Assembly: GCF_041435015.1 (NCBI RefSeq)
Contig: NZ_CP107989.1
Span: forward strand, 8,060,001-8,124,000
Length of the DNA: 64,000 bases
Source of the DNA: Streptomyces canus
GTDB lineage: Bacteria > Actinomycetota > Actinomycetes > Streptomycetales > Streptomycetaceae
Direction of reading: 5' to 3'
In this document: positions 1 to 9,101 of the stretch, piece after piece
How the letters are laid out: each line of letters starts with the position of its first letter
How positions within the stretch are numbered: the first letter of the stretch is position 1
The notes under the pieces: model-generated
What the model saw: the letters and a program-made list of their open reading frames with translations, nothing else
Told to the model about the DNA's origin: nothing
Databases searched by the model: none
Made by a program: the position numbers and the translations under genes

Positions 1-188
1 CCGAGCTCCTGTCCGGCTACCTCGCCCGGGAACCGGACGACGACCTGCGCCGCACCTTCCTCATCGCCGTGGAGACCGCCGACACCCTGGTCCACCTGGC
101 CTTCCGGATGGCCCCCGAGGGGGACGAGCGGATCATCCAGGAGACCCGGGAGCTGCTGCGCGCCTATCTGGCGAGGGTTCTGGACTGA
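1..188 (+). CDS. TetR-family regulator, C-terminal fragment (cut by window edge)
   Basis: Reading frame 3 is open from the left edge to a TGA at 186-188 and gives the last 61 residues of a protein. The helical segment with motifs such as FLIAVETADTLVHLAF and an amphipathic tail ending ELLRAYLARVLD resembles the C-terminal ligand-binding and dimerisation helices of TetR regulators. The DNA-binding domain would lie outside the window, so the family call rests only on the tail. It sits just upstream of the molybdopterin oxidoreductase, whose promoter carries a TetR-type palindrome, so it may be that gene's regulator. This is inference. Confidence 0.55.
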   Translation, partial: ELLSGYLAREPDDDLRRTFLIAVETADTLVHLAFRMAPEGDERIIQETRELLRAYLARVLD

Positions 189-210
189 CCGTCCACACCC
201 CCTCCCCTCC

Positions 211-228
211 ATCCGTACCGGTCGGTAT
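211..228. promoter_or_regulatory. Imperfect TetR-type operator, ATACCGACCGGTCGGTAT family
   Basis: ATCCGTACCGGTCGGTAT matches the family consensus at 15 of 18 positions, with an intact right half. It overlaps a possible -10 element TATGCT (226-231). A promoter here would put the transcript start near 236. That favours the GTG start at 266 over the ATG at 227 for the downstream gene. It is the weakest of the four family members in the window. Confidence 0.5.
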
Positions 229-265
229 GCTCACCTCGACAGGCACCGCTGCCCCGGGAGGACCC

Positions 266-2503
266 GTGTCCCGCACCGCTCTGCGTATCTGCCCCCTGTG
301 CGAGGCCACCTGTGGTCTGACGCTCACCGTCGAGGGGACCCGGGTCACCGGCGCCCGCGGCGACCATGACGACGTGTTCAGCAAGGGGTTCATCTGCCCG
401 AAGGGGGCGTCCTTCGGCGCCGTCGACGGGGACCCCGACCGGCTGCGCACACCCCTCGTCCGACGGGACGGGGAACTGCGCGAGGCCACCTGGGAGGAGG
501 CCTTCGACGCGGTCGCCGCCGGAATCCGGGGCGTCGTCGACCGCCACGGGGCGAACTCCGTCGGGGTCGTCCTCGGCAACCCCAACGTGCACACCATGGC
601 CGGCGCCCTCTACCCGCCGGTGCTGCTCGCCGGGCTCGGCACCCGGAGCGTGTTCACCGCGTCCACGGTCGACCAGATGCCCAAGCACGTCTCCAGCGGG
701 CTGTTGTACGGCGACGCCAACGCGATCCCCGTGCCGGACCTCGACCACACCGACCATCTGCTGCTCATCGGCGCCAACCCCCTGGAGTCCAACGGGAGTC
801 TGTGCACCGCCCCCGACTTCCCCGGCAAGCTCAAGGCGCTCAAGGCGCGCGGTGGCACCCTCACCGTCATCGACCCCCGCCGCACCCGCACCGCAAAGCT
901 CGCCGACCGGCACATCGCCATCCGGCCCGGTGCGGACGCGCTGCTTCTCGCCGCCATGGTGTACGTGCTCTTCGAGGAAGGCCTCGTGGACACGGGGGAG
1001 TTGACCCCACACCTCCAAGGACTCGACGAACTCCGGGAAGCCGTACAGGACTTCACTCCCGAAGCCGTCGCCGACGCCTGTGACGTGGACGCCGACGTGA
1101 CACGCGCCCTCGCCCGCGAACTGGCCGCGGCTCCGACCGCCGCCGTATACGGCCGCATCGGCAGCTGCACCGTCCCGCACGGCACCCTGGCCAGCTGGCT
1201 CGTCGACGTGCTCAACATCCTCACCGGCAACCTCGACCGGCCCGGCGGCGCGCTCTTCCCGCAGGCGGCCACCGACCGGACGCCCCGGCCCGCGGGACCC
1301 AGCCACGGATTCGCGCTCGGGCGCTGGCACTCCCGGGTGAGCCGACACCCGGAGGCCAAGGGCGAGTTGCCGCTCTCCGCGCTCGCCGAGGAGATCGACA
1401 CCGCGACCACGGAGGGCGAGCCGGTCCGCGCGCTGATCGCCGTCGCCGCCAACCCCGTGCTGTCCGCCCCCGACGGCGACCGGCTCGACAAGGCCCTCGG
1501 CTCGCTCGACTTCATGGTCAGCGTGGACCCGTACCTGAACGAGACCTCGCGCCACGCCCACGTCGTGCTGCCGCCGCCCCCGCCCTCCCAGAGCCCGCAC
1601 CACGACTTCGCCTTCAACACCCTCGCCGTGCGCAACCAGGTCCGCTACACCCGCCCCGCCGTCCCGCTGGAGCCCGGCCGGATGGCGGAGACGGAGATCC
1701 TCGCCCGGCTGGTCCTCGCCGCGACCGGCATGCACGGCGCCGACCCGTCCGCCGTGGACGACCTGGTGATCGGCCAGACCCTCGGCAAGGCCGTCAAGGA
1801 CGCCCACTCGCCCGTGCACGGCCGCGAGCCGGACGAACTCGCCGCCGCACTCGTCGGCGACACCGGCCCCGAGCGGCGGCTCGACATGATGCTGCGCCTC
1901 GGCCCCTACGGCGACGGTTTCGGCGTACGACCGGACGGGCTGAGCCTCACCAAGCTGCTCGCGCATCCGCACGGCATCGACCTCGGACCGCTCGGGTCCC
2001 GGCTGCCGCAGCCGCTGAAGACCAGGAGCGGCAAGGTCGAACTGCTGCCGGGGCCCCTCGCGGACGACCTGCCCCGGCTGCGCGAGGCCCTGCGGCATCA
2101 GGCCGACGGGCTCGTCCTTGTCGGCCGCCGGCACCTGCGCTCCAACAACAGCTGGATGCACAACGTCCCCGCCCTCACCGGCGGCACCAACCGCTGCACC
2201 CTGCAGATCCACCCCGAGGACGCCGAGCGGCTCGGACTGAAGGACGGCGCCGCGGTGCGGGTCAAGGGCGCCGGGGGAGAGGTGGTCACCGAAGCCGAGG
2301 TGACCGACGGCGTGCGCCCCGGCGTGGTCAGCCTGCCGCACGGCTGGGGCCACAACCGGCCCGGCACCCGGCTCAGCCATGCCCTCAAGGACCCCGGCGT
2401 CAACGTCAACCAGCTCCTCGACGGCAGCCTGCTCGACCCGCTCTCGGGCAACGCGGTCCTCAACGGCATACCCGTAAAACTGGCCACCGTAGCGGCGCTG
2501 TGA
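266..2503 (+). CDS. Molybdopterin-dependent oxidoreductase with N-terminal 4Fe-4S site
   Basis: A 745-residue member of the bis-MGD molybdoenzyme family (formate dehydrogenase/assimilatory nitrate reductase type). The N-terminus has the cluster motif CPLCEATC, with cysteines at 9, 12 and 16 and a fourth in FICPKG at about 44. The middle is the large Mo-cofactor domain, and the C-terminal 120 residues are a molydop-binding beta barrel (RSNNSWMHN, SLPHGWGHNRPG). No Tat signal is present, so it is probably cytoplasmic. GTG 266 is chosen because GGGAGGA lies just upstream and a promoter-like element overlaps the alternative ATG at 227. The substrate cannot be told from sequence. No partner subunit is adjacent, so it may use soluble electron carriers. 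Confidence 0.88.
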   Translation: MSRTALRICPLCEATCGLTLTVEGTRVTGARGDHDDVFSKGFICPKGASFGAVDGDPDRLRTPLVRRDGELREATWEEAFDAVAAGIRGVVDRHGANSVGVVLGNPNVHTMAGALYPPVLLAGLGTRSVFTASTVDQMPKHVSSGLLYGDANAIPVPDLDHTDHLLLIGANPLESNGSLCTAPDFPGKLKALKARGGTLTVIDPRRTRTAKLADRHIAIRPGADALLLAAMVYVLFEEGLVDTGELTPHLQGLDELREAVQDFTPEAVADACDVDADVTRALARELAAAPTAAVYGRIGSCTVPHGTLASWLVDVLNILTGNLDRPGGALFPQAATDRTPRPAGPSHGFALGRWHSRVSRHPEAKGELPLSALAEEIDTATTEGEPVRALIAVAANPVLSAPDGDRLDKALGSLDFMVSVDPYLNETSRHAHVVLPPPPPSQSPHHDFAFNTLAVRNQVRYTRPAVPLEPGRMAETEILARLVLAATGMHGADPSAVDDLVIGQTLGKAVKDAHSPVHGREPDELAAALVGDTGPERRLDMMLRLGPYGDGFGVRPDGLSLTKLLAHPHGIDLGPLGSRLPQPLKTRSGKVELLPGPLADDLPRLREALRHQADGLVLVGRRHLRSNNSWMHNVPALTGGTNRCTLQIHPEDAERLGLKDGAAVRVKGAGGEVVTEAEVTDGVRPGVVSLPHGWGHNRPGTRLSHALKDPGVNVNQLLDGSLLDPLSGNAVLNGIPVKLATVAAL

Positions 2504-2641
2504 GCAGCGCAAAGCTGTGACCAGCAGTTTTGCGCTTATTGCTCGCATGTCAACGTCTTGTTAACGCCGCTTGACGGGACCTAACGTCATCGCACTGCCG
2601 ACTCCGGTGGGAGTTCAAGGGCGAACGTTAGGTATCCACTC

Positions 2642-4072
2642 ATGCTGACCATCCTCGGCTTCGCCATGATCGCGACCTTCCTGGTCCTGATCATGATGAA
2701 GAAGATGTCGCCGATCGCGGCGCTCGTACTGATTCCGGCGCTGTTCTGCGTCTTCGTCGGGAAGGGCGCCAAGCTCGGTGACTACGTCATCGACGGCGTC
2801 ACCAGCCTCGCCCCCACCGCGGCGATGCTCATGTTCGCGATCGTCTACTTCGGCGTGATGATCGACGTCGGCCTCTTCGACCCGGTCGTCCGCGGCATCC
2901 TGAAGTTCGCGAAGGCCGACCCGATGCGGATCGTCGTCGGCACGGCGATCCTCGCCGCGATCGTCTCCCTCGACGGCGACGGCTCGACCACCTTCATGAT
3001 CACCGTCTCGGCGATGTACCCGCTGTACAAGCGCCTGAAGATGAGCCTGGTCGTGATGACCGGTGTCGCCGCCATGGCCAACGGCGTGATGAACACGCTG
3101 CCCTGGGGCGGCCCGACGGCCCGCGCCGCCACCGCGCTGAAGCTCGACGCCAGTGACATCTTCGTCCCGATGATCCCGGCCCTGGCCGTCGGCCTGCTGG
3201 GCGTCTTCGTCCTCTCGTACGTGCTCGGCAAGCGCGAGCGCAAGCGGCTGGGCGTGCTCACCCTGAACGAGGTCCTGGTCGAGGAGAAGGTCGAGGAGAC
3301 CGAGACGGTCCTGGTCGGCGCGGGTTCCGGTGCCTCTGGCCCCGGTGCCTCCGGTACGGACAAGGTCACCGGCGGCTCCGGCTCCGGCACCGACGCCGAC
3401 GCCGACGCCGAGGAAGGCGACGCGGAGCGCTTCCAGGTCCTCGACCCGAACCGGGCCACCCTGCGTCCCAAGCTCTACTGGTTCAACGCGCTGCTCACGC
3501 TCACCCTGCTCACCGCCATGATCATGGAGTGGCTGCCGATCCCGGTGCTGTTCCTGATCGGCGCCGCGCTCGCGCTCACCGTGAACTTCCCGCACATCCC
3601 GGACCAGAAGGCCCGCCTGGCCGCCCACGCCGACAACGTCCTCAACGTCTCCGGCATGGTCTTCGCCGCCGCCGTGTTCACCGGCGTCCTCCAGGGCACC
3701 GGCATGGTCGACCACATGGCACGCTGGATGGTGGACGTCATCCCCGAGGGCATGGGCCCGCACATGGCCCTCGTCACCGGCATCCTGAGCCTCCCGCTCA
3801 CCTACTTCATGTCCAACGACGGTTTCTACTTCGGCGTCCTCCCGGTCCTCGCCGAGGCCGGCGCGGCGCACGGCGTCACCCCGCTGGAGATGGCCCGCGC
3901 CTCCCTCGTCGGCCAGCCGCTGCACATGTCGAGCCCGCTCGTCCCGGCCGTGTACGTCCTGGTCGGCATGGCCAAGGTCGAGTTCGGCGACCACACCAGG
4001 TTCGTGGTCAAGTGGGCGGCGCTCACCTGTCTGATCATCCTTGGGGCGGGCATCCTCTTCGGGATCATCTGA
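2642..4072 (+). CDS. CitMHS-family citrate:metal symporter
   Basis: A 476-residue polytopic membrane protein of the CitMHS family, which imports citrate complexed with a divalent metal together with protons. The N-terminus (MLTILGFAMIATFLVLIMMK) is the first membrane helix, and the conserved stretches around SLDGDGSTTFMI and PWGGPTARAA match the family. About 12 helices are predicted by eye. Between the two halves (about residues 200-265) is a long hydrophilic loop rich in Gly, Ser and Asp, larger than the minimal family loop. The ribosome site before ATG 2642 is weak. An MFS transporter follows after 25 bp, so the two are probably cotranscribed. Confidence 0.9.
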   Translation: MLTILGFAMIATFLVLIMMKKMSPIAALVLIPALFCVFVGKGAKLGDYVIDGVTSLAPTAAMLMFAIVYFGVMIDVGLFDPVVRGILKFAKADPMRIVVGTAILAAIVSLDGDGSTTFMITVSAMYPLYKRLKMSLVVMTGVAAMANGVMNTLPWGGPTARAATALKLDASDIFVPMIPALAVGLLGVFVLSYVLGKRERKRLGVLTLNEVLVEEKVEETETVLVGAGSGASGPGASGTDKVTGGSGSGTDADADAEEGDAERFQVLDPNRATLRPKLYWFNALLTLTLLTAMIMEWLPIPVLFLIGAALALTVNFPHIPDQKARLAAHADNVLNVSGMVFAAAVFTGVLQGTGMVDHMARWMVDVIPEGMGPHMALVTGILSLPLTYFMSNDGFYFGVLPVLAEAGAAHGVTPLEMARASLVGQPLHMSSPLVPAVYVLVGMAKVEFGDHTRFVVKWAALTCLIILGAGILFGII

Positions 4073-4097
4073 CCTGCTTCCACGGAGGACTTGAACC

Positions 4098-5336
4098 ATG
4101 GCGCCCGGTGGGAACCGCGGCTGGCTGCTCCGCCTCGTCATCGCCTTCAGCTTCGCGCAGGGGGCGGTGTCGATGGCTCGGCCCGCCGTCTCCTACCGGG
4201 CTCTCGCGCTGGGTGCGGACGAACGGGCGATCGGTGTCATCGCCGGTGTCTACGCGCTGCTCCCGCTGTTCGCGGCGGTCCCGCTGGGCCGCCGTACGGA
4301 TCACGGACGTTGTGCGCCGCTGCTGCCCGTCGGTGTGGTCCTGATCTCCGGCGGCTGTGCGCTCAGCGGCCTCGCCGACTCGCTGTGGACGATGGCGGTC
4401 TGGAGCGGGGTGATGGGCCTCGGCCACCTCAGCTTCGTCATCGGTGCCCAGTCGCTCGTCGCCCGCCAGTCCGCACCGCACGAACAGGACCGCAACTTCG
4501 GCCACTTCACCATCGGCGCCTCTCTCGGCCAACTGGTCGGCCCGATCGCGGCGGGCGCGCTGATCGGCGGCTCCGACATGGCGGGCACGAGTGCGCTGGC
4601 GCTGCTCGTCGCGGGCGCCGGAGCGGCGGTCGCGTGCACGTCGTTGTGGCGCATCGAGCACCGCGACACGGCGGCCACGTCCCGTACCGGACCAGGCGAC
4701 CGGGTTCCCGTCGGGCACATCCTGCGGTCCCGGGGCGTGCCCGGGGGCATCTTCGTGAGCCTGTCCGTGCTGTCCGCCACGGACATCCTCACCGCGTACC
4801 TTCCGGTGGTCGGCGAACACCGGGGCATCGCCCCCTCGGTGATCGGCCTGCTACTGAGCCTGCGCGCGGCCGCCACCATCGCCTGCCGCCTGGTACTGAC
4901 TCCCCTGCTACGGCTGCTGGGGCGCGCGTTGCTGCTGACCGTGACGTGTGTGCTGGCGGCCCTGCTGTGCGCGGGCATCGCGCTGCCGGTCCCGGTGTGG
5001 GCGCTGGCCGTCATGCTCGCCGTGCTCGGCTTCTGTCTCGGCGTCGGACAGCCGCTGTCCATGACGACGGTCGTCCAGGCCGCCCCCGACGGCGCCCGCT
5101 CCACCGCGCTCGCCCTGCGGCTGACCGGCAACCGCCTCGGCCAGGTCGCCGCACCGGCCACCGCGGGCCTCGTCGCGGGCGTCGTGGGCGCGGCGGCGCC
5201 GTTCGTGATGCTCGGGACCTTGCTGCTGCTCTCGGCGGGAGTGGCACTGCGGTCGCCGGGGCCGCCCGAAAAACCGGGGTCGGACGCGGGAAAGCGGCCG
5301 AAACGCCCGGGATTGCGCCGCACGAGCGATATCTGA
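4098..5336 (+). CDS. MFS transporter
   Basis: A 412-residue major facilitator superfamily protein with about 12 hydrophobic segments. It has the typical loop 2-3 basic motif (PLGRRTDHGR, a variant of GxxxDRxGRR) and a symmetric second half. It has a good ribosome site (CGGAGGAC) and follows the citrate symporter closely, so an operon is likely. The substrate is unknown. The length and the overall drug:H+ antiporter look suggest an exporter, perhaps of a metabolite related to citrate or metal handling, but the sequence does not prove this. The C-terminal tail after the last helix is short and basic. Confidence 0.85.
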   Translation: MAPGGNRGWLLRLVIAFSFAQGAVSMARPAVSYRALALGADERAIGVIAGVYALLPLFAAVPLGRRTDHGRCAPLLPVGVVLISGGCALSGLADSLWTMAVWSGVMGLGHLSFVIGAQSLVARQSAPHEQDRNFGHFTIGASLGQLVGPIAAGALIGGSDMAGTSALALLVAGAGAAVACTSLWRIEHRDTAATSRTGPGDRVPVGHILRSRGVPGGIFVSLSVLSATDILTAYLPVVGEHRGIAPSVIGLLLSLRAAATIACRLVLTPLLRLLGRALLLTVTCVLAALLCAGIALPVPVWALAVMLAVLGFCLGVGQPLSMTTVVQAAPDGARSTALALRLTGNRLGQVAAPATAGLVAGVVGAAAPFVMLGTLLLLSAGVALRSPGPPEKPGSDAGKRPKRPGLRRTSDI

Positions 5337-5437
5337 CGGCGCGCCGGGCGTCGATGCGCATGACCGCTGCGCACATAAAGGAGAGTGCTGCCGAAAGAGC
5401 GATTTGTATGGAAATCGTCTGAATCGGAGGACCGCGC

Positions 5438-6097
5438 ATGCCCACCCTGACACCCCCACGTACCTTCCGCGTCCGCGCGGGCGCCACTGTCGTCCTCACC
5501 GCCCTCGCCGCGGCCGGCGCGTCCTGGGTGGCGGCGCCGACCGCGTCTGCCGTGGGCGAGAACGGCGACATCAGGATCCACCGCGTGGGCGTGCCTTTCG
5601 GCGTCTCGAAGGATGATCCCAAGGTCTGCAAGTTCTACCTGGATGCCGTCAACTTCGACATCCTCACCACCATCGCCTACACCATCACGCCTCAGCCGCC
5701 GCTGCCCAGCGCCGCCACCGTCACCGGCGCCATCCAGCTCGCGGGGGGCGCCGGCCACACCGACCCGCTGGGGATGGCGGACGGGCAGTACAAGATCACC
5801 TGGATCGTGGCGGGCGTCCCCAAGGAGAAGGTCTTCCGCGTCAACTGCCACGACGGCAGGCACGGCGGGGAGCGCCGGCCGGGCGACCAGATCGAGGACC
5901 GGCAGAACGACGGCGCGGGCTGGGGCAAGAACGACTCCAACGGCCCCAAGGGCGGTGTGCACGCGGGCGGCGGCGGTCTCGTCGACACCGCGGCCGCGTT
6001 CGCGCCGGTGACCGCCGCGGGAGCCGTCGGCCTGGTGGCGGTCGGCGGTGTCGCGTACTTCCGGCTGAACCGCCGTCGGCCCAATGGCGCCGCGTAG
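5438..6097 (+). CDS. Secreted protein with C-terminal membrane anchor, paired with a sortase
   Basis: A 219-residue protein. It has a signal peptide (residues 1 to about 36: basic start, hydrophobic Ala/Val core, cleavage near TASA-VGE), an extracellular beta-rich domain with two cysteines, a polar Gly/Asp/Asn-rich linker, one hydrophobic helix near residues 185-205 and a basic tail (RLNRRRPNGAA). This hydrophobic-plus-basic end resembles a sorting tail, but no LPxTG or LAxTG pentapeptide is visible before it. A strong ribosome site (GGAGGA) precedes ATG 5438. The 3' end overlaps the sortase start by 14 bp, so the two are translationally coupled. The domain is not one I can name. Confidence 0.82.
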   Translation: MPTLTPPRTFRVRAGATVVLTALAAAGASWVAAPTASAVGENGDIRIHRVGVPFGVSKDDPKVCKFYLDAVNFDILTTIAYTITPQPPLPSAATVTGAIQLAGGAGHTDPLGMADGQYKITWIVAGVPKEKVFRVNCHDGRHGGERRPGDQIEDRQNDGAGWGKNDSNGPKGGVHAGGGGLVDTAAAFAPVTAAGAVGLVAVGGVAYFRLNRRRPNGAA

Positions 6098-6920
6098 GCG
6101 TAGACGCAGGCCCTGGTACCGGACCCGCGCCTACCGCCTCACCAGGACGGCCCTGCTCACGGTCGTCCTGGTGACGGTGGGGGTCCGGTGCACCGGTGAC
6201 CACAAGTCGACCGCGCCGTACGGGCCCGACGGCCAGGGCGTCGTGGCGGCCGCAGGCCCGGACGCCCAGGTGGCTGCCGGCCCGGACGCCGAGGTACCCC
6301 GTGAACCCGACACCGGGGCGCCCGGTGAACCCGACGCCGAGGTGGCCCGTGAGTCGGACGCCGAGGTGGCCCGTCGTCCGGCCCCCTCCGCCCGCCCCAC
6401 GCCCACCCGCACGCCCGCTCTCCGCCCGCTGCCCCGGTCCCGGCCGACGACCTTCCGCATCCCGTCCCTGGGTATCGACGCCCCCATCACGGGCCTCGGG
6501 CTGATCAAGGGACGGGAGTTGGCCACACCGCCGGTGGACAAACCGAAACTCGTGGGCTGGTACCAGGGCGGCCCCACGCCCGGGGAGCCCGGCACGGCGA
6601 TCGCCGTAGGCCACCGCGACACCAGGACCGGTCCCGCCGTCTTCGCCGCGCTCGCCCAGGTGAAGCCCGGCAAAGTGATCGAGGCGGGGCGCGCGGACGG
6701 CCGTACCGCCGTCTACACCGTGGACCGGGTGAAGGTCTTCGACAAGGAGGGCTTCCCCGACAAGGAGGTCTACGGCCCGGCCCGGCGCCCGGAGCTCCGC
6801 GTGATCACCTGCGGTGGACTCTTCAAGTGGCGGACGGGCTACACCAGCAACGTCGTCGTGTTCGCCCACCTCACCCGGACCCGTGAGCCGCAGCCGCCGA
6901 CGGGCACGACGGCCCGCTGA
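6084..6920 (+). CDS. Class F sortase
   Basis: A 278-residue membrane-anchored transpeptidase. A basic N-terminus and one membrane helix (about residues 19-35) are followed by a charged, Pro/Asp-rich spacer with repeated PDAEV-like units. The sortase beta-barrel spans about residues 120-265. Catalytic residues are visible: His in AVGHRDT, Cys in VITCGG and Arg near the end in KWRTGYTSNVVVFAHL. This matches the actinobacterial class F group. It overlaps the upstream secreted-protein gene by 14 bp, which marks that protein as its likely partner or substrate. No strong ribosome site precedes ATG 6084, which fits reinitiation from the upstream gene. Confidence 0.9.
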   Translation: MAPRRRRRRPWYRTRAYRLTRTALLTVVLVTVGVRCTGDHKSTAPYGPDGQGVVAAAGPDAQVAAGPDAEVPREPDTGAPGEPDAEVARESDAEVARRPAPSARPTPTRTPALRPLPRSRPTTFRIPSLGIDAPITGLGLIKGRELATPPVDKPKLVGWYQGGPTPGEPGTAIAVGHRDTRTGPAVFAALAQVKPGKVIEAGRADGRTAVYTVDRVKVFDKEGFPDKEVYGPARRPELRVITCGGLFKWRTGYTSNVVVFAHLTRTREPQPPTGTTAR

Positions 6921-7092
6921 ATCCGTCCGTCCGTTTTCTCACTGGCTGGACTGGAGCGCCTGATACCGCCCAGTCTCTTCCCCTGGCCGGGCGCGTTCCG
7001 TTAACTTCCGTGACTCACAGCCCCGTACGACCCGCCCGGGGCCTCTCGACCGCGGAGCACCAGCGCCTGATTCAGCCCTCGGGGGCACCGTC

Positions 7093-8430
7093 ATGACACG
7101 CGCCATCTCCTTGCACGACGTGAGCAAGACCTACACGCGAGGAAGCCGGGTGGTGGACCGGCTCTCGCTGGACATCGAGCCCGGCGAGTTCCTCGTCCTG
7201 CTCGGCCCCTCCGGCTGCGGAAAATCCACCGTCCTCAGGATGGTCGCCGGCCTGGAGGAGATCACCGAGGGCGAGCTCCGACTCGACGGCGAGTACGCCA
7301 ACGACCTGCTGCCCGCCGAGCGGCGGATGGCGATGGTGTTCCAGAACTTCGCCCTCTACCCCAACATGACCAGCCGGGGGAACATCGGCTTCCCGCTGCG
7401 CATCGAGGCCCCCGATGAGGATCCCCGCGCACGCGTGGACGCCACCGCCCGCATGCTGGGCATCGAGGACCTCCTCGACCGCTACCCAGCTCAGCTCTCC
7501 GGCGGCGAACGCCAGCGGGTGGCGATGGGCCGGGCCATCTCCCGCCACCCCTCCGCCTTCCTGATGGACGAGCCGCTGTCCAACCTCGACGCCAAGCTCC
7601 GCAACCACCTGCGCGCCGAAATAGCCGGCCTCACCCAGGAGTTGGGCGTCACCACGGTCTACGTCACGCACGACCAGGCCGAGGCCATGTCGCTCGGCGA
7701 CCGGGTCGCCGTGCTGCGCGGCGGAGTTCTCCAGCAGGTCGGCACCCCGCGCTCGGTCTACGCGCTGCCGCGCAACGTCTTCGTCGCCGCCTTCATCGGC
7801 ACCCCGCGCATCAACCTCCTGCGCGGCCTGGTCCGGGCTCCGCTGGACGGCGCGATGACCATCAGCCTCGGCAAGCAGTACCTGCGGCTGCCCGAACCCC
7901 TCTCCCTGGACCACCAGTTGCTCCGCGTCCAGCAGGGCCGCGAGGTGATCGTGGGCCTGCGCTCGGAGGCGATCCGCATCGCCGAACGGACCTCCGCGCG
8001 TCCGGGTGAGATGCCGATCACCGGCCTGGTGGAGCACGTGGAGTTCCAGGGCCACGAGGTCCTCGTCCACTTCAACACCGGCTCCCGCCCCGCCCTCGTC
8101 CCCGACCTGGAGGCCCCGCGTCCCGCTCCACGGCCGACCCGGCGGCGCCGCCGCGACGGGACGGTCCTGGAGCGTCTGCGGGATCGCGCCGGCTCCCTGC
8201 GGGCGGGCCCGGTGGTGGTCCTGGAGGACCCGGCGGACTCCGGCCCCGAGCCCGCCCCGTCCGACGCCCGCCTCCCCGGTGACCTCGTGGTTCGCACCAC
8301 CCCGGACCTCGACCTCCGCCGCGGCATGCAGGTCCCCCTTCTCGTCGACATCTCCCACCTCTTCGTCTTCGACCAGCACGGAGAACGCATCTGCCCGTCC
8401 CCGGACCACCTTCCGGACCTGGACGAGTGA
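7093..8430 (+). CDS. ABC transporter ATP-binding protein, sugar-importer (MsmK/UgpC) type
   Basis: A 445-residue ATPase subunit that would energise uptake of sugars or glycerol phosphates. Walker A (GPSGCGKST), the Q-loop (VFQNFALYPNM), signature LSGGERQR, Walker B (FLMDEP) and the switch His (YVTHD) are all intact within the first 200 residues. The C-terminal OB/TOBE regulatory domain is interrupted near residues 335-405 by a Pro/Arg-rich, low-complexity insertion, which explains the length above the usual 360-380. No binding protein or permease gene is adjacent, so it is an orphan ATPase that may serve several permeases, as MsiK does in streptomycetes. The ATG 7093 start has a G-rich upstream stretch. 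Confidence 0.9.
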   Translation: MTRAISLHDVSKTYTRGSRVVDRLSLDIEPGEFLVLLGPSGCGKSTVLRMVAGLEEITEGELRLDGEYANDLLPAERRMAMVFQNFALYPNMTSRGNIGFPLRIEAPDEDPRARVDATARMLGIEDLLDRYPAQLSGGERQRVAMGRAISRHPSAFLMDEPLSNLDAKLRNHLRAEIAGLTQELGVTTVYVTHDQAEAMSLGDRVAVLRGGVLQQVGTPRSVYALPRNVFVAAFIGTPRINLLRGLVRAPLDGAMTISLGKQYLRLPEPLSLDHQLLRVQQGREVIVGLRSEAIRIAERTSARPGEMPITGLVEHVEFQGHEVLVHFNTGSRPALVPDLEAPRPAPRPTRRRRRDGTVLERLRDRAGSLRAGPVVVLEDPADSGPEPAPSDARLPGDLVVRTTPDLDLRRGMQVPLLVDISHLFVFDQHGERICPSPDHLPDLDE

Positions 8431-8523
8431 GGGTCCGGGTGGGGAGGGGCGCGGCTCGGCGTCGAGTCCACCATCCCTCCGCCGCCCGGCCACCGTCCCC
8501 ACCCGCCGTCGATCCGCCGCACC

Positions 8524-8990
8524 GTTTCCGTCCGCTCCGGCTCTGGTTGTCGTGGTGGTGTCGTGCCGTTTCCGTCCGCCCCGGTCCCGCCCGTCGTGGT
8601 GGTGTCGTGCCGTTTCCGTCTGGCCGGGTTCCGCCCGCCATGGTTCTGCCGTGCCGTTTCCGTCCGCCCCGGTCCCGCCCGTCGTGGTGGTGTCGTGCCG
8701 TTTCTGTCTGGCCGGGTTCCGCCCGTCGTGGTTCTGCCGTGCCACTTCCGTCCGTCCCCGGCCCCGCCTGTCGTCGATCCGCCGCACCGTTCCGCCCGCT
8801 CCGGCTCTGGTTGTCGTGGTGGTGTCGTGCCGTTTCCGTCCGCCCCGGTCCCGCTCGCCGTCGTTCTGCCGTGCCACTTCCGTCCGCCCCCGGTCCCGCT
8901 CGCCGTCGATCCGCCGCACCGTTTCCGTCCGCCCCGGCCCGGCCCGTCGTCGATCCTCCGCACCGCCTCCGTTCGCCCGGGCCTCCACTG
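8524..8990. repeat. 44-bp tandem repeat array, about 11 units
   Basis: A conserved core (GTTTCCGTC or ACTTCCGTC) recurs at 8524, 8568, 8612, 8656, 8700, 8744, 8789, 8832, 8876, 8921 and 8965. The spacing is 44 bp, with 43 or 45 at three junctions. Units starting at 8568 and 8656 are identical. Units differ mainly in their last third, which is one of three modules (ending GTGGTGGTGTCG, GGTTCTGCCG or TCGATCCGCC), giving a mosaic. A degenerate unit may precede 8524. The period is not a multiple of three and indels occur, so the array is unlikely to be coding although frames stay open. It fills most of the 671-bp gap between two genes. Confidence 0.9.
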
Positions 8991-9101
8991 ACCGACTCCT
9001 CCACCGCCCTCCAGGCCGCCCCCCGGCCCGCTTCGGCCTGGTGGAGTGAACCGAGGGCGCGGCAGCCGGGCCGGGCGGCGGTGGTCCGCTAGGCAGGGCG
9101 C

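Noticed and set aside
164..2548. A 794-codon open frame on the minus strand opposite the molybdopterin oxidoreductase
   Set aside because: It is the mirror frame of a highly GC-biased gene. It encodes Arg/Gly/Val-rich low-complexity sequence and resembles no family. Many similar long frames lie opposite real genes here.
8524..8990. CRISPR array
   Set aside because: Units are directly adjacent with no unique spacers, and no cas genes are present.
8427..9092. Open frames through the 44-bp repeats as a repetitive protein
   Set aside because: The period is not divisible by three, slips of one base occur, and several frames on both strands stay open equally. No signal peptide or ribosome site was found.
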